A stretch of DNA of 64,000 bases from Erythrobacter sp. YT30 (GTDB lineage Bacteria > Pseudomonadota > Alphaproteobacteria > Sphingomonadales > Sphingomonadaceae): the NCBI RefSeq assembly GCF_001542875.1, contig NZ_LMAF01000001.1, positions 62,001-126,000 on the forward strand, given 5' to 3'. Under the pieces are notes generated by a model that had not been told where the DNA came from, did no database searches, and saw only the letters and a list, made by a program, of their open reading frames with translations. Within the stretch, counting starts at the first letter, position 1. Each line of letters starts with the position of its first letter. The translations under genes and the position numbers were made by a program. This document shows, in pieces, positions 1 to 9,171 of the stretch.

Positions 1-2
1 GC

Positions 3-677
3 AATGGGGTTCACATCATCGACCTATCGCAAACCGTTCCGCTTTTCGCGCGCGCGCTTGATTTCGTTGAGCAGACTGTGCGCGCTGGCGGCAAGGTTCT
101 GTTCGTTGGAACCAAGCGCCAGGCGCAGGAGCCCATCGCAGAAGCTGCTCGCGCATCGGGCCAGCACTTCGTCAACCACCGTTGGCTGGGCGGCATGCTC
201 ACCAACTGGAAGACGATCAGCCAGTCGATCAAGCGTCTCAAGACCCTCGAAGAGCAGCTTTCGGGCGACACCAGCGGCTTCACCAAAAAAGAAGTCCTCC
301 AGCTGACCCGTGAGCGTGACAAGCTTGAGCTATCGCTAGGCGGCATTCGCGATATGGGCGGCATTCCTGACGTGATGTTCGTGATTGATGCGAACAAGGA
401 AGACCTCGCCATTAAGGAAGCCGCTGTTCTCGGCATTCCGGTGATTGCCGTGCTCGATTCCAATGTCGACCCAAGCAACATCGCGTTTCCTGTTCCCGGC
501 AATGACGATGCGAGCCGTGCGGTTCGTCTCTATTGCCAGGCGATCGGTGATGCGGCCTCTGCCGGCAAAGGCGGAGCAGTGGCTGACAGCGGTGCCGATG
601 TCGGCGCCATGGCCGAGCCACCAGCAGAGCCAACAGCTGAAGAAGCTCCAGCAGAAGCGCCTGCCGAAAGCGCTTAA
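3..677 (+). CDS. rpsB: 30S ribosomal protein S2 (5' end outside window)
   Basis: Structural protein of the small ribosomal subunit. The reading frame is open from the window edge (first complete codon at 3), so the N-terminus is missing. Visible family blocks are [10 protein letters not shown] near the edge, [15 protein letters not shown], the [12 protein letters not shown] motif and [16 protein letters not shown]. The C-terminus carries an Ala/Glu/Pro-rich tail of about 25 residues, common in alphaproteobacterial S2. tsf follows 105 bases downstream, the usual rpsB-tsf pairing. Identity is certain; only the start is unseen. Confidence 0.97.
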   Translation, partial: NGVHIIDLSQTVPLFARALDFVEQTVRAGGKVLFVGTKRQAQEPIAEAARASGQHFVNHRWLGGMLTNWKTISQSIKRLKTLEEQLSGDTSGFTKKEVLQLTRERDKLELSLGGIRDMGGIPDVMFVIDANKEDLAIKEAAVLGIPVIAVLDSNVDPSNIAFPVPGNDDASRAVRLYCQAIGDAASAGKGGAVADSGADVGAMAEPPAEPTAEEAPAEAPAESA

Positions 678-718
678 TCGGTTTTCCCGTCAAGCGGGTG
701 CCATAAATCTGAACTATT

Positions 719-758
719 GCGCCGGGCATCCCCAAAAAGCGGGGCGCCGGGTGCCCCC
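719..758 (+). promoter_or_regulatory. GC-rich direct repeat / hairpin in the rpsB-tsf spacer
   Basis: Two near-identical GC-rich copies (719-733 and 744-758, both starting GCGCCGGG) flank an A5 run. CCCC at 730-733 can pair with GGGG at 741-744, and GGGCA at 724-728 with TGCCC at 752-756. There is no T-run, so it is more likely an attenuator or processing site between rpsB and tsf than a full terminator. Function is inferred. Confidence 0.4.
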
Positions 759-782
759 TGATACACAATAAAGGAAATTCTC

Positions 783-1718
783 ATGGCTGATTTCTCTGTC
801 GCCGATGTGAAGAAACTGCGCGAACTTACCGGCGCAGGAATGATGGATGCGAAAAAAGCGCTGACCGAAGCAGGTGGTGATATTGATTCTGCCGTAGACG
901 CTCTGCGTGCCAAAGGTCTGGCGACTGCTCAGAAAAAGTCGAGCCGTACGGCTGCCGAAGGTCTTGTCGGCGTTGCAGTCCAAGGCACCAAAGGCGTGGC
1001 TGTTGAAGTCAACTCCGAAACCGACTTCGTTGCAAAGAATGACAAGTTTCAGGACTTCGTTCGCAAGACTACTCAAGTCGCTGCGACAATGGATGCTGAC
1101 GATGTCGATGCGCTCAAGGCTGCGGCATACCCTGATGGCGGCACTGTTGCTGACAAATTGACCGATAACGTTGCGACCATCGGCGAGAACCAGCAGGTCC
1201 GCCGTATGAAAACAGTCAGCGTAGAGCAGGGCGCAGTTGTCGCTTATATGCACAATGCCGTTTCTCCTGACGATCAGGACCTAGGCAAGATTGGCGTCCT
1301 TGTAGCGCTTGAAGGTGATGCGAACGCGGATGTGCTTGCCGCGCTTGGCCGGGACATTGCTCAGCATGCAGCGGCCATGTTCCCACTGGCTCTCAACGCA
1401 GACGGCCTTGATGCCGAAGTGATCGAGCGTGAGCGCGCGATTGCTCAGGAAAAGGCTGCCGAAAGCGGCAAGCCTGAGAACGTGCAGGAAAAAATGGTCG
1501 AAGGCGCGATCAAGAAGTACGCGAAAGAAAACGCGCTGCTTAGCCAGATCTTCGTCAAAGACGGCAAGGCCACTGTTGAAGAGTACGTTGCTCGCACCGC
1601 AAAAGAAGCGGGCGCTTCAATCAAGCTTGTAGACTATGTCCGCTATCAGTTGGGCGAAGGCATTGAAGTTGAAGAAAGCGACTTCGCAGCCGAGGTTGCC
1701 GCTGCTGTTGGTGGGTAA
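783..1718 (+). CDS. tsf: Elongation factor Ts
   Basis: Nucleotide-exchange factor that recycles EF-Tu-GDP to EF-Tu-GTP in the cytoplasm. The 311-residue length is normal. The N-terminal UBA-like domain (about residues 1-55, [19 protein letters not shown]) and the EF-Ts signature [11 protein letters not shown] near residue 80 are visible, followed by the two core subdomains. An AAAGGA ribosome-binding site precedes the ATG. Its partner rpsB is upstream. The usual next genes pyrH and frr are displaced by about 2.2 kb. Confidence 0.98.
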   Translation: MADFSVADVKKLRELTGAGMMDAKKALTEAGGDIDSAVDALRAKGLATAQKKSSRTAAEGLVGVAVQGTKGVAVEVNSETDFVAKNDKFQDFVRKTTQVAATMDADDVDALKAAAYPDGGTVADKLTDNVATIGENQQVRRMKTVSVEQGAVVAYMHNAVSPDDQDLGKIGVLVALEGDANADVLAALGRDIAQHAAAMFPLALNADGLDAEVIERERAIAQEKAAESGKPENVQEKMVEGAIKKYAKENALLSQIFVKDGKATVEEYVARTAKEAGASIKLVDYVRYQLGEGIEVEESDFAAEVAAAVGG

Positions 1719-1775
1719 TCAAATTATCTGACCGCGCCCCATTTCTTAAGGGGCGGCTTGGTCCAAAAAATCTAA

Positions 1776-1811
1776 GGCCGTCGCAGCGATCGCGTTGCGG
1801 CGGCCTTTTTT
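1776..1811 (+). terminator. Rho-independent terminator after tsf
   Basis: GGCCGTCGCAGC (1776-1787) pairs with GTTGCGGCGGCC (1794-1805), with two G-T pairs, around a short loop, followed directly by T6. A second GC-rich inverted repeat (GCCCC/GGGGC, about 1735-1755) lies just upstream. It ends the rpsB-tsf transcription unit. Confidence 0.8.
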
Positions 1812-1870
1812 GTCTTCGGTGAGCGATCGCAAAGGGAGGCATTCCAGATAATTCCTACCGAAGGTGGACA

Positions 1871-1898
1871 GGGTGACAAAGGTGACACCGTGTCACCC
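1871..1898. repeat. GGGTGACA / TGTCACCC inverted-repeat cluster
   Basis: Two left arms, GGGTGACA (1871-1878) and GGTGACAC (1881-1888), can each pair perfectly over 8 bp with overlapping right arms, TGTCACCC (1891-1898) and GTGTCACC (1890-1897). Another GGGTGAC lies near 1964. It could be a protein operator, a short dispersed intergenic repeat or a small RNA hairpin. The sequence alone does not decide. Confidence 0.6.
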
Positions 1899-2003
1899 TA
1901 TGCCCTTATGCGCAAAGCTATGAAATAACATGATAAAGCTGCGTTTTGAGTTGGGTGACGGACAGGTGGGGGAGGCGCTTTTTGAGGTCTATGTGGCTTC
2001 GTT

Positions 2004-2029
2004 CCGCAAAAAGATCACCCTTTTTGCGG
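2004..2029. other. Perfect 10-bp stem-loop
   Basis: CCGCAAAAAG (2004-2013), loop ATCACC, CTTTTTGCGG (2020-2029). The stem is perfect but lacks a trailing T-run, so it is not a classical terminator. It sits about 110 bases upstream of the lipoprotein gene. Confidence 0.6.
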
Positions 2030-2138
2030 TCTGATTGAGGATGGACGATCAGAAAGAGCCACGCGCAGTATGAGTATCAGGCGCGGTGTAGGAAAATGCG
2101 ATCTTTGTGTACGTTGCGACCCATGCTAGCTTGCTGGG

Positions 2139-2966
2139 ATGGCGATGGTCTGCAGATCATTTTCGGTCGCATTGGCAACGATAGCCGTCCTGTCATCATG
2201 CACCGACAACGACGAACAACCAGTCGCGGATATGGTCGTTGCTTTGACGATTGACCAACCAGGCATCGCTTTTCCTAACGAGAGCGGATGCTGGGCAGAG
2301 AACGAAAGCCCTGGTTGTCCATTGATCATCACCCAGGAAGGCACTCTCATTCATAGAGGTGAACAGATTACAGCATCCGAAGTTGTCGCGATTGAAAGTG
2401 CTTGGGAGCAACTCGGTTATCCTGTGTTGGGCGTGACGGCACATCCTTTGGCCGAATACCAAATGGTGGCAAAACACCTGGCAGAATTTGATAAAGCTCT
2501 ACCAATCCCTGCCTCAGATGTGGAAGCTGGCTTGCCTCGCTTTGCTCTTGTCGAAATGGAGGAGCGTTATTCCAAGATTGGCGCAGAACGCGATCTCGCC
2601 GCATCTTATGAGCTTTTGGGCAGCGACGTAAATGGTGATGCGGTCCCTTACACCATTTCTATCTTTGTTGGGCATTCCAATACAACTAATGCCTGCGTCT
2701 TTATGCTCGGCGGTCTGTCGCTCTCTGCCGAGGAGCTGAGCGATCAGAGCTTTCGGGAGCTGGATGAACTAGTTCAACGAGCCGGAGCCGCAGCCTCTTC
2801 GCCAGATTTCGCTGATAGACTTGTTGCGAAGATCCAGTCTGATGCAGAGACCCCTTGGAAGTGCGTCGCTGGCGCAATGTTCCAAGTAAAAAGGAGCGGG
2901 TGGCCTTCAGTAAACTTGGAAGTATATCGCGACCGGTCTGCTACGAACGAGCACGCCAAGACCTAG
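2139..2966 (+). CDS. Putative lipoprotein of unknown function
   Basis: 275 residues. The N-terminus has a short basic segment, a hydrophobic stretch (SVALATIAVL) and a lipobox ending SSC at Cys 21, so a lipid-anchored envelope protein is likely. The mature part is acidic with no domain I recognise. It contains several Cys (ESGCWAENESPGC near residues 46-56, plus Cys in the C-terminal half) that could form disulfides. It begins ATG at 2139; a second ATG at 2145 would also keep the signal sequence. It lies alone between tsf and pyrH, and its 3' end overlaps the convergent phosphoesterase by 4 bases. Confidence 0.75.
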   Translation: MAMVCRSFSVALATIAVLSSCTDNDEQPVADMVVALTIDQPGIAFPNESGCWAENESPGCPLIITQEGTLIHRGEQITASEVVAIESAWEQLGYPVLGVTAHPLAEYQMVAKHLAEFDKALPIPASDVEAGLPRFALVEMEERYSKIGAERDLAASYELLGSDVNGDAVPYTISIFVGHSNTTNACVFMLGGLSLSAEELSDQSFRELDELVQRAGAAASSPDFADRLVAKIQSDAETPWKCVAGAMFQVKRSGWPSVNLEVYRDRSATNEHAKT

Positions 2967-3799
2967 TTGTCTCTGGCTCTACCCCGCACCTCAATCACCC
3001 ATATCTCAGGATGCGTAAACAGCCTTATCGGCAGCAGGCTCGTTCCCAATCCTGCGCTCGTTATCAGCGTTTTGCCGTTCTCCTCCACCACGCCGCAGGC
3101 ATATTTGTCGCCATAATCTGACATGGTCGCAGGTGCGCCGCCCCATGGGTAGGCGATTTGGCCGCAATGGGTGTGGCCTGCGAGGGATAGTTCTATGTTC
3201 ACCGGCAGGCTGGGAAAAACATCAGGGGTGTGAGTTAGCATAATGCGTGGGCCGGTGAGTGGCTGCATCGCCTCGGTGGTCGCATAGATATCGGCATAGC
3301 CGACGAAATCATCGTCCACGCCGCCGATCGCCAAAGGGCCGAACTGCATGGCTTCATTTTCGAGCACGGTGATTTGCGGATACCTTGCCAGCTCCGCTGA
3401 TAAGGCTGGCCAATCGTACCAGTGATCGTGATTGCCCGGTACAAAGACTACGCCATGCGGAGCATCCAGTTTTCCGAGGGGCGCGACGATCTCCTCAGCT
3501 TCGTAAATATGGGTCGCGACGCGTTTCTCGCTCACCAGATCGCCTCCAATCGCGATCAGATCTGCATCCAAAGCGTTCACCTGCGCCACGATCTCTTCGA
3601 CGCGCGACGGCGGCATGTCAGGACCTGCGACGTGGATGTCGGTTATAAAGGCGATGGTGAAGGGCCCGGCGCCTGCGGGCATTTTGTCGCTTTCGAGCAC
3701 AAAACGCTCAATCACAGGATCGCGCATCGTGTCGTACCAGACCTTGGCAGCTCCGATCACGGCGCACAGGATCAAGAACAAAGCTGCTTTTCGAATCAT
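2963..3799 (-). CDS. Membrane-anchored calcineurin-like metallophosphoesterase (YkuE-like)
   Basis: Predicted binuclear-metal phosphoesterase with one N-terminal membrane anchor (KAALFLILCAVIGAA), catalytic domain probably periplasmic. All five metal motifs are seen in order: DIH (TDIHVAGPD), GGDLV, GNHDHW, a TH motif (LTHTPDVF) and GHTHCGQ. This is the arrangement of the YkuE/UDP-diacylglucosamine-type family; the substrate is unknown. An upstream GTG at 3838 would add 13 residues, but the ATG at 3799 gives a clean signal anchor. It is convergent with the lipoprotein gene and divergent from pyrH. Confidence 0.85.
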   Translation of the reverse strand: MIRKAALFLILCAVIGAAKVWYDTMRDPVIERFVLESDKMPAGAGPFTIAFITDIHVAGPDMPPSRVEEIVAQVNALDADLIAIGGDLVSEKRVATHIYEAEEIVAPLGKLDAPHGVVFVPGNHDHWYDWPALSAELARYPQITVLENEAMQFGPLAIGGVDDDFVGYADIYATTEAMQPLTGPRIMLTHTPDVFPSLPVNIELSLAGHTHCGQIAYPWGGAPATMSDYGDKYACGVVEENGKTLITSAGLGTSLLPIRLFTHPEIWVIEVRGRARDN

Positions 3800-3947
3800 C
3801 GCCCGCGACCCTTGCCTCAGAACGACCCGATCTGACACAGCAAATGGAGCATCTGAGTGGACAGGCGCGCCATAGCCCTTGGCAGCGTCCCCTTGCGCAG
3901 ATAGAGGCTGGCCTCAGCGATTATCCTTCGAAGCGAGCGAAGCATTC

Positions 3948-4670
3948 ATGGCAATTCCTGAAATCAAGCGTGTTCTCCTTAAGCTTTCCGGTGAAGTCTT
4001 GATGGGGGAACAGGAATACGGGATCGATCCTGCCTATGTGACGCGGCTCGCCGAAGAAGTGAAAGCTGCGAAAGACAGCGGCATCGAGGTGTGCCTGGTT
4101 ATCGGCGGGGGCAATATCTTTCGCGGGATATCGGGTGCGGCGAAGGGGCTCGACCGCACCACGGGCGACTACATGGGTATGCTCGCAACGGTGATGAATG
4201 CTTTGGCGATGCAAAACGCGTTGGAGCAATTGGGTGTGCCAACCCGCGTACAATCGGCAATCCCAATGTCCTCCATTTGCGAACCTTACATTCGCCGCCG
4301 CGCAGAAAGGCATCTCGAAAAGGGACGGATCGTCATCTTTGCAGCCGGCACAGGCAATCCGTTCTTCACCACCGATACTGGTGCGGCTCTGCGTGCGGCG
4401 GAGATGAACTGCGATGCGCTGCTAAAAGGCACCAGTGTTGACGGCGTCTATGACAGCGATCCTAAGGGCAATCCCAATGCGACGCGATTTGAAACCATCG
4501 CGTATGACCACGTTCTTGCTCAAAATCTCAAAGTGATGGATGCGACGGCCGTAGCGCTTTGCCGAGAGAACGACATTCCGATAGTGGTCTTCTCGATCCG
4601 CGATAAAGGAAACGTCGCGAGAGTGCTCGCAGGCGAGGGCACCCAGACTATTGTTCAAAAGGAAGTGTGA
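3948..4670 (+). CDS. pyrH: UMP kinase
   Basis: Phosphorylates UMP to UDP for pyrimidine nucleotide synthesis; a hexameric cytoplasmic enzyme of the amino-acid-kinase fold. From ATG 3948 it is 240 residues, the family size. Seen are [12 protein letters not shown] at the N-terminus, the IGGGNIFRG nucleotide loop, [16 protein letters not shown], and [15 protein letters not shown]. The open frame extends 23 codons further up, but those residues do not match the family. It leads the pyrH-frr-uppS-cdsA-dxr-rseP-bamA-skp-fabZ run, with frr starting 6 bases after it. Confidence 0.97.
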   Translation: MAIPEIKRVLLKLSGEVLMGEQEYGIDPAYVTRLAEEVKAAKDSGIEVCLVIGGGNIFRGISGAAKGLDRTTGDYMGMLATVMNALAMQNALEQLGVPTRVQSAIPMSSICEPYIRRRAERHLEKGRIVIFAAGTGNPFFTTDTGAALRAAEMNCDALLKGTSVDGVYDSDPKGNPNATRFETIAYDHVLAQNLKVMDATAVALCRENDIPIVVFSIRDKGNVARVLAGEGTQTIVQKEV

Positions 4671-4676
4671 AAGACA

Positions 4677-5234
4677 ATGCCGCAATACGACAAGTCAGAC
4701 ATTGAACGCCGCATGGCAGGCGCGGTCGAAGCGCTCAAAGGCGATCTTTCAGGTCTTCGCACAGGCCGAGCCAACACGAGCTTGCTCGATCCAGTGGTGG
4801 CCGAGGTTTACGGCGCGATGATGCCACTTGCACAAGTTGCTACCGTTTCCGCTCCTGAACCGCGGATGCTTAGCGTACAGGTGTGGGACAAGGCCAATGT
4901 GAGCGCGGTTGAGAAGGGCATTACGAAAGCCAATCTTGGTCTCAACCCGATGACCGATGGACAGACTATCCGTCTGCCGATGCCGGACCTTACCGAAGAA
5001 CGGCGCAAGGATCTTGCAAAACTCGCGGGCGAATACGGCGAAAAAGCCAAGATCGCGGCGCGCAATGTGCGGCGCGATGGCATGGAATCGCTGAAAGCCG
5101 ACGAAAAGGCGAAAGAAATCTCTGAGGACGAGCGCAAACGCCTCGAAGATGAGGTTCAGAAGATGACCGACAAAACCGTCGCCGATATCGATACAGCGGT
5201 TGAAAAGAAGGTTCAGGAAATCCTGACTCAGTAG
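4677..5234 (+). CDS. frr: Ribosome recycling factor
   Basis: Works with EF-G to split post-termination ribosomes. The 185-residue length is exactly typical. The signature [14 protein letters not shown] and the [12 protein letters not shown] segment of domain II are present, and the C-terminal helices of domain I are rich in Lys/Glu. The gene begins 6 bases after pyrH and is followed by uppS after 25 bases, so it is almost certainly co-transcribed. Confidence 0.98.
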   Translation: MPQYDKSDIERRMAGAVEALKGDLSGLRTGRANTSLLDPVVAEVYGAMMPLAQVATVSAPEPRMLSVQVWDKANVSAVEKGITKANLGLNPMTDGQTIRLPMPDLTEERRKDLAKLAGEYGEKAKIAARNVRRDGMESLKADEKAKEISEDERKRLEDEVQKMTDKTVADIDTAVEKKVQEILTQ

Positions 5235-5259
5235 GTCGGGATATGAGGGATATACCATA

Positions 5260-5988
5260 ATGGGCACCGCGCCCGCTAACCATGGTGAGCAGCCAAAGGC
5301 TGGCGCCCGGCACGTTGCAATCATCATGGATGGCAACGGTCGGTGGGCGAAGAAACGCGGACTGCCCAGAGCGATCGGCCATCAGCGCGGCGTTGAGGCT
5401 GTACGGCGATTGGTGCGCGCGCTTGAGCCGATGCAGCTAGAATGTCTGACGCTTTATGCGTTCTCTTCTGAAAACTGGAAGCGTTCAATCGATGAGGTCG
5501 ATAGCCTAATGAACCTGATGCGTCGGTTCATCAAATCGGACCTCGCTGAATTTGTCGCCAATGATGTGAAATTGAAGATTATCGGCGATTGGCAAGCGCT
5601 TGCTCCTGATATCGTAGAAATGCTCGAAGACGCGCTTTCGCAGACCGCTAATGGCAAGCAGACATTGGCAGTGGCGCTTAACTACGGATCTCAGCATGAG
5701 ATTGCTCGAGCTGCAGCAAAAGCCGGTGAAAAGGGGGAGATTTCGGCGGAAACCATCGCGGCGGAGCTCGATACGGCTGACCTGCCGCCACTCGATCTGC
5801 TGATCCGCACAAGCGGTGAGATACGCCTTTCGAACTTCCTTCTGTGGCAGGCGGCATATTCCGAAATGCTGTTCGTCGACACTCTTTGGCCGGACTTTAA
5901 GCCCGAACATCTCGCGCAAGCGCTCGATGATTTTGCCAAGCGTGAGCGGCGCTATGGTGGGCGCCTAGCGGAACCCACCAATGGCTGA
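5260..5988 (+). CDS. uppS: Undecaprenyl diphosphate synthase (cis-prenyltransferase)
   Basis: Builds the C55 polyprenyl diphosphate carrier for peptidoglycan and other envelope polymers from FPP and IPP. The catalytic block [14 protein letters not shown] includes the essential Asp at residue 24. [11 protein letters not shown] and the C-terminal [18 protein letters not shown] signature are also seen. 242 residues, normal. Its last 8 bases overlap the start of cdsA, indicating translational coupling. Confidence 0.97.
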   Translation: MGTAPANHGEQPKAGARHVAIIMDGNGRWAKKRGLPRAIGHQRGVEAVRRLVRALEPMQLECLTLYAFSSENWKRSIDEVDSLMNLMRRFIKSDLAEFVANDVKLKIIGDWQALAPDIVEMLEDALSQTANGKQTLAVALNYGSQHEIARAAAKAGEKGEISAETIAAELDTADLPPLDLLIRTSGEIRLSNFLLWQAAYSEMLFVDTLWPDFKPEHLAQALDDFAKRERRYGGRLAEPTNG

Positions 5989-6664
5989 TCTTGGAGTTCG
6001 GGTCGGTTCCGCGGTGGTGATGCTGGGAGTGGTGGCGGCCGCCCTTTGGCTGGGCGGCTGGTTCTGGATTGGATTTGTGGTTTTGCTCGCGGGACTTGTC
6101 CTTTGGGAGTGGAACAACCTGGTCAAAGGCTTCGGCGTCTCCGCGATTGCAGAGGTGCTGTGGTTGTTCGCCGGCGCGGCCTACGTATTTGCCGCTGCCA
6201 ACGCGATGGTCCAGGTGCGGCTGGATTACCCTGCAATATTTGTTGCAGCTGCTTTCATTGCTCCGATCATCGCAGTCGATGTCGGTGCCTATTTCGCTGG
6301 CCGAACCATTGGCGGCCCAAAAATCGCCCCATCGATCAGCCCATCCAAAACATGGGCCGGTCTGATGGGAGGAGCGGTGGCCGCGAGCGCGGTTGCTTTT
6401 GGAGTGACTGCCAATCTGAGCCGGATGACTACGTTGGAAAACGTGAGTGCACCTTCGTGGGTTCAGATCGTTGTTGCCGGAATTCTAATTGCGATTATCG
6501 CACAAGCGGGCGATTTCTTCGAAAGCTGGATGAAACGCCGGGCTGGCGTCAAGGATTCAAGCCACCTGATACCAGGACACGGCGGAGTGTTCGACAGGCT
6601 CGATGGCTTTCTTGCGGTCTTCTTTGTGCTGTTTGTGGTTGCGGTTGTGCCCAAACTGCTGTGA
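5981..6664 (+). CDS. cdsA: Phosphatidate cytidylyltransferase (CDP-diacylglycerol synthase)
   Basis: Integral membrane enzyme that makes CDP-diacylglycerol from phosphatidate and CTP, the precursor of all phospholipids. At 227 residues it is shorter than the roughly 280-residue E. coli enzyme, with about six membrane segments. The catalytic region is intact: [17 protein letters not shown] and the C-terminal [16 protein letters not shown] signature. It overlaps uppS by 8 bases and is followed by dxr. Confidence 0.95.
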   Translation: MADLGVRVGSAVVMLGVVAAALWLGGWFWIGFVVLLAGLVLWEWNNLVKGFGVSAIAEVLWLFAGAAYVFAAANAMVQVRLDYPAIFVAAAFIAPIIAVDVGAYFAGRTIGGPKIAPSISPSKTWAGLMGGAVAASAVAFGVTANLSRMTTLENVSAPSWVQIVVAGILIAIIAQAGDFFESWMKRRAGVKDSSHLIPGHGGVFDRLDGFLAVFFVLFVVAVVPKLL

Positions 6665-6675
6665 ATGAGACGTCG

Positions 6676-7839
6676 ATGACCCGTTCGATTACAGTTTTGG
6701 GAGCTACAGGCTCCATCGGTGCGTCAACGCTTGATCTAGTGCGTCGCAATCCGGGCGAGTGGAAGGTTGAGGCGCTGACAGCCAATTGCAGCGCACAAGA
6801 GCTCGCCGGATTGGCTCGCGAATTCGGCGCCAAGATCGCCGTCGTCGGCGATGAAACATGCTTGGCCGATTTGAAAGACGCATTAGCGGGAAGCGGTATT
6901 GAGGCGGCTGGCGGCGCGCAGGCGCTGCGTGACGCAGCAGCGCGACCCGTGGATATGTGCGTTGCGGCAATTGTAGGCTGCGCAGGTCTTGCTCCGGTAA
7001 TGGCGGCGATTGAGCGGGGCGGTACGATCGCGCTTGCCAACAAGGAGGCGCTAGTCTCGGCGGGCGAAGTCATGACTGCTGCTGTCGCGAAACACGGCGC
7101 GACGCTCCTCCCTACGGATTCTGAACACAATGCGATCTTCCAATGCCTCGTGGGCAGCTCCTTGGAAGATGTCGCGCGCATAACGCTAACTGCGAGTGGC
7201 GGGCCATTGCGCACATGGTCACACGAGCAATTGGCGGCGGCAACACCTGCGGAGGCTGTTGCCCATCCCAACTGGTCGATGGGCGCAAAGATCAGTGTGG
7301 ATAGCGCGACCATGATGAATAAGGGCCTCGAGTATATTGAGGCGCATCACCTGTTCCCTGTTGGTCTCGACAGGCTAAAAATCGTGGTCCATCCGCAAAG
7401 CGTCATCCATTCGATGGTCGAATACAAGGATCGCTCAACGCTCGCTCAGCTTGGTCCATCGGATATGCGTGTGCCGATTGCTTCGTGCCTTGCATATCCG
7501 GCGAGGATGGAAACACCGCTGGAGCCGCTTAACCTCGCCGCTATCGGTGAACTCACGTTTCATGCACCTGATGAAGAACGTTTTCCCGCGACACGCATTG
7601 CGCGCGAGGCCATTCAGGCGGGCGGGGCGGCGCCAGCAACGCTCAATGCCGCAAACGAAGTTGCAGTGGCGGCGTTTCTGGACGGTCAGATTGCATTCAC
7701 ACGCATTACGGCATTGGCGGAAGAAGTGCTGAGCCGCTATAGCGAGCCAGCCCCCGCCAGCCTCGATGATGTACTGGCGCTGGATAAAGATGCCCGCGAA
7801 AATGCGGCACGCATTTTGGAGTCGCCTGTAAGTGCCTGA
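6676..7839 (+). CDS. dxr: 1-deoxy-D-xylulose 5-phosphate reductoisomerase
   Basis: Second step of the MEP isoprenoid pathway, converting DXP to MEP with NADPH. 387 residues from ATG 6676. Seen are the Rossmann loop LGATGSIGAST, ANKEALVSAGE, the metal motif TDSEHNAIFQ, TASGGPLRTW and HPNWSMGAKISVDSATMMNKGLE (in parts). The frame is open far upstream through cdsA in another phase, but that extension is not family sequence. Its product pathway feeds UppS two genes upstream. Confidence 0.96.
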   Translation: MTRSITVLGATGSIGASTLDLVRRNPGEWKVEALTANCSAQELAGLAREFGAKIAVVGDETCLADLKDALAGSGIEAAGGAQALRDAAARPVDMCVAAIVGCAGLAPVMAAIERGGTIALANKEALVSAGEVMTAAVAKHGATLLPTDSEHNAIFQCLVGSSLEDVARITLTASGGPLRTWSHEQLAAATPAEAVAHPNWSMGAKISVDSATMMNKGLEYIEAHHLFPVGLDRLKIVVHPQSVIHSMVEYKDRSTLAQLGPSDMRVPIASCLAYPARMETPLEPLNLAAIGELTFHAPDEERFPATRIAREAIQAGGAAPATLNAANEVAVAAFLDGQIAFTRITALAEEVLSRYSEPAPASLDDVLALDKDARENAARILESPVSA

Positions 7840-7847
7840 GAATTGTG

Positions 7848-8981
7848 ATGTTTGAGTCCGTACCCTTCTGGATGTACGCGGTGGGGTTCCTGCTTGTGCT
7901 GGGCCCGCTGGTGACCGTTCACGAGCTGGGCCATTACCTAGTTGGGCGCTTTTTTGGTGTCCATGCGGAAGCGTTTTCGGTTGGCTTCGGCAAAGAAATT
8001 ATCGGATTCAACGACAGGAGCGGCACTCGGTGGAAGCTGTCCGCATTGCCATTGGGCGGGTATGTTCAATTCAAAGGCGATATGAACCCTGCCAGCGTAC
8101 CCGATGGGCAGGTGGTTCATGAGCCGGGTAGTTTTCAATCTGCCGCGCTGTGGAAACGTGCGCTGATAGTTGCGGCTGGTCCTGTGACCAATCTTGTCGT
8201 TGCGGTTGCGATTTTTGCCGCGTTTTTTGCCATTCTGGGAAAGCCTGTGCCGGTAGACCCTGAAGGTTCAACGAAAGTCGGCGGCTTCAGCGAAACAAGC
8301 GCCGCGCAAGAGGCGGGCGTCGAAGTCGGCGATCAGATCATCGCTATCGATGGTGAGCCCGTCGCAAACTTCGGAGAGATACTGGATAAGGTCGCCATCT
8401 ATCTCGACCGTGACATCGCCGTTACAGTTTTGCGTGACGGTGAAGAGCGGACATTCGAATTCCGCACCAATCTGGTGGAAACGAAAGACAAATTCGGCAA
8501 CATCAACCGCATCGGGCAGATGGGCGTTTCACCCGCGGCCGGTGCATACAAATTTGAGCCCGTGGGCTTGGGCAGTTCGGTGGTTCTCGCCGGTGAGCAA
8601 ACATGGCGCGTATTCGATCTGATGGTGACCGGGATTAAACAGGTTGTGACAGGCGAACGCTCAATCAAGGAATTGGGCGGGCCTGTTAAGATCGCGAAGT
8701 ATTCGGGTGAGCAGCTGAGTTCGGGTCCACTTGCCTTTTTCAACTTTGCGGCGCTGATCTCGCTTAATTTGGCATTCATTAACTTCCTGCCAATCCCCGC
8801 GCTCGATGGCGGTCACCTTGCTTTTTACGCTGCCGAAGCGATCCGCCGCAAGCCGGTTGGTCCTCGAGCAACGGAATGGGCATATCGCACCGGCATCGCC
8901 TTGGTATTGGTGTTTATGGTTGTGGTTACATTCAATGATGTCACATCCCTGCCTCTGTTCGGGAACTTGCTGGACAGTTAG
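7848..8981 (+). CDS. rseP: RIP metalloprotease RseP (site-2 protease)
   Basis: Intramembrane zinc protease that cleaves anti-sigma factors and remnant signal peptides. The active site HELGH is at residues 25-29 in the first membrane segment. A PDZ domain follows in the periplasmic region (about 115-200), and the second metal motif NFLPIPALDGGHL precedes the last membrane helices. 377 residues from ATG 7848, with a GTG three bases earlier. There is one PDZ where E. coli RseP has two, common in alphaproteobacteria. It lies directly before bamA. Confidence 0.95.
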   Translation: MFESVPFWMYAVGFLLVLGPLVTVHELGHYLVGRFFGVHAEAFSVGFGKEIIGFNDRSGTRWKLSALPLGGYVQFKGDMNPASVPDGQVVHEPGSFQSAALWKRALIVAAGPVTNLVVAVAIFAAFFAILGKPVPVDPEGSTKVGGFSETSAAQEAGVEVGDQIIAIDGEPVANFGEILDKVAIYLDRDIAVTVLRDGEERTFEFRTNLVETKDKFGNINRIGQMGVSPAAGAYKFEPVGLGSSVVLAGEQTWRVFDLMVTGIKQVVTGERSIKELGGPVKIAKYSGEQLSSGPLAFFNFAALISLNLAFINFLPIPALDGGHLAFYAAEAIRRKPVGPRATEWAYRTGIALVLVFMVVVTFNDVTSLPLFGNLLDS

Positions 8982-9171
8982 TCGGGGAAAGGAAACGCGC
9001 CAAAGCGTGAACACCGGGTTGGCCGCTTGATTGCTGGGGGCGCTTCGGGCAATGGCGGCAAGCAACAGTGCAACAGGGATGGGCTGGGTGCATTTGTGCC
9101 AATGCCACAGAATTATCGCGTCTAAGGGCTGGGCGCGTAAAATGTTGGGTTAGACGGGAATACAGTTTTTG

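Larger units (their letters stand above)
1812..2138. other. 327-base intergenic region after tsf
   Basis: I find no convincing gene here. The region holds two structured elements, a GGTGACA repeat cluster (1871-1898) and a perfect 10-bp stem-loop (2004-2029), each entered separately. The promoter of the downstream lipoprotein gene presumably lies after 2030, but no clear -35/-10 pair stands out. Confidence 0.6.

Noticed and set aside
6046-6675. Open frame extending dxr more than 200 codons upstream
   Set aside because: It runs through cdsA in another phase and encodes Arg/Cys-rich low-quality sequence; dxr family sequence starts at 6676.
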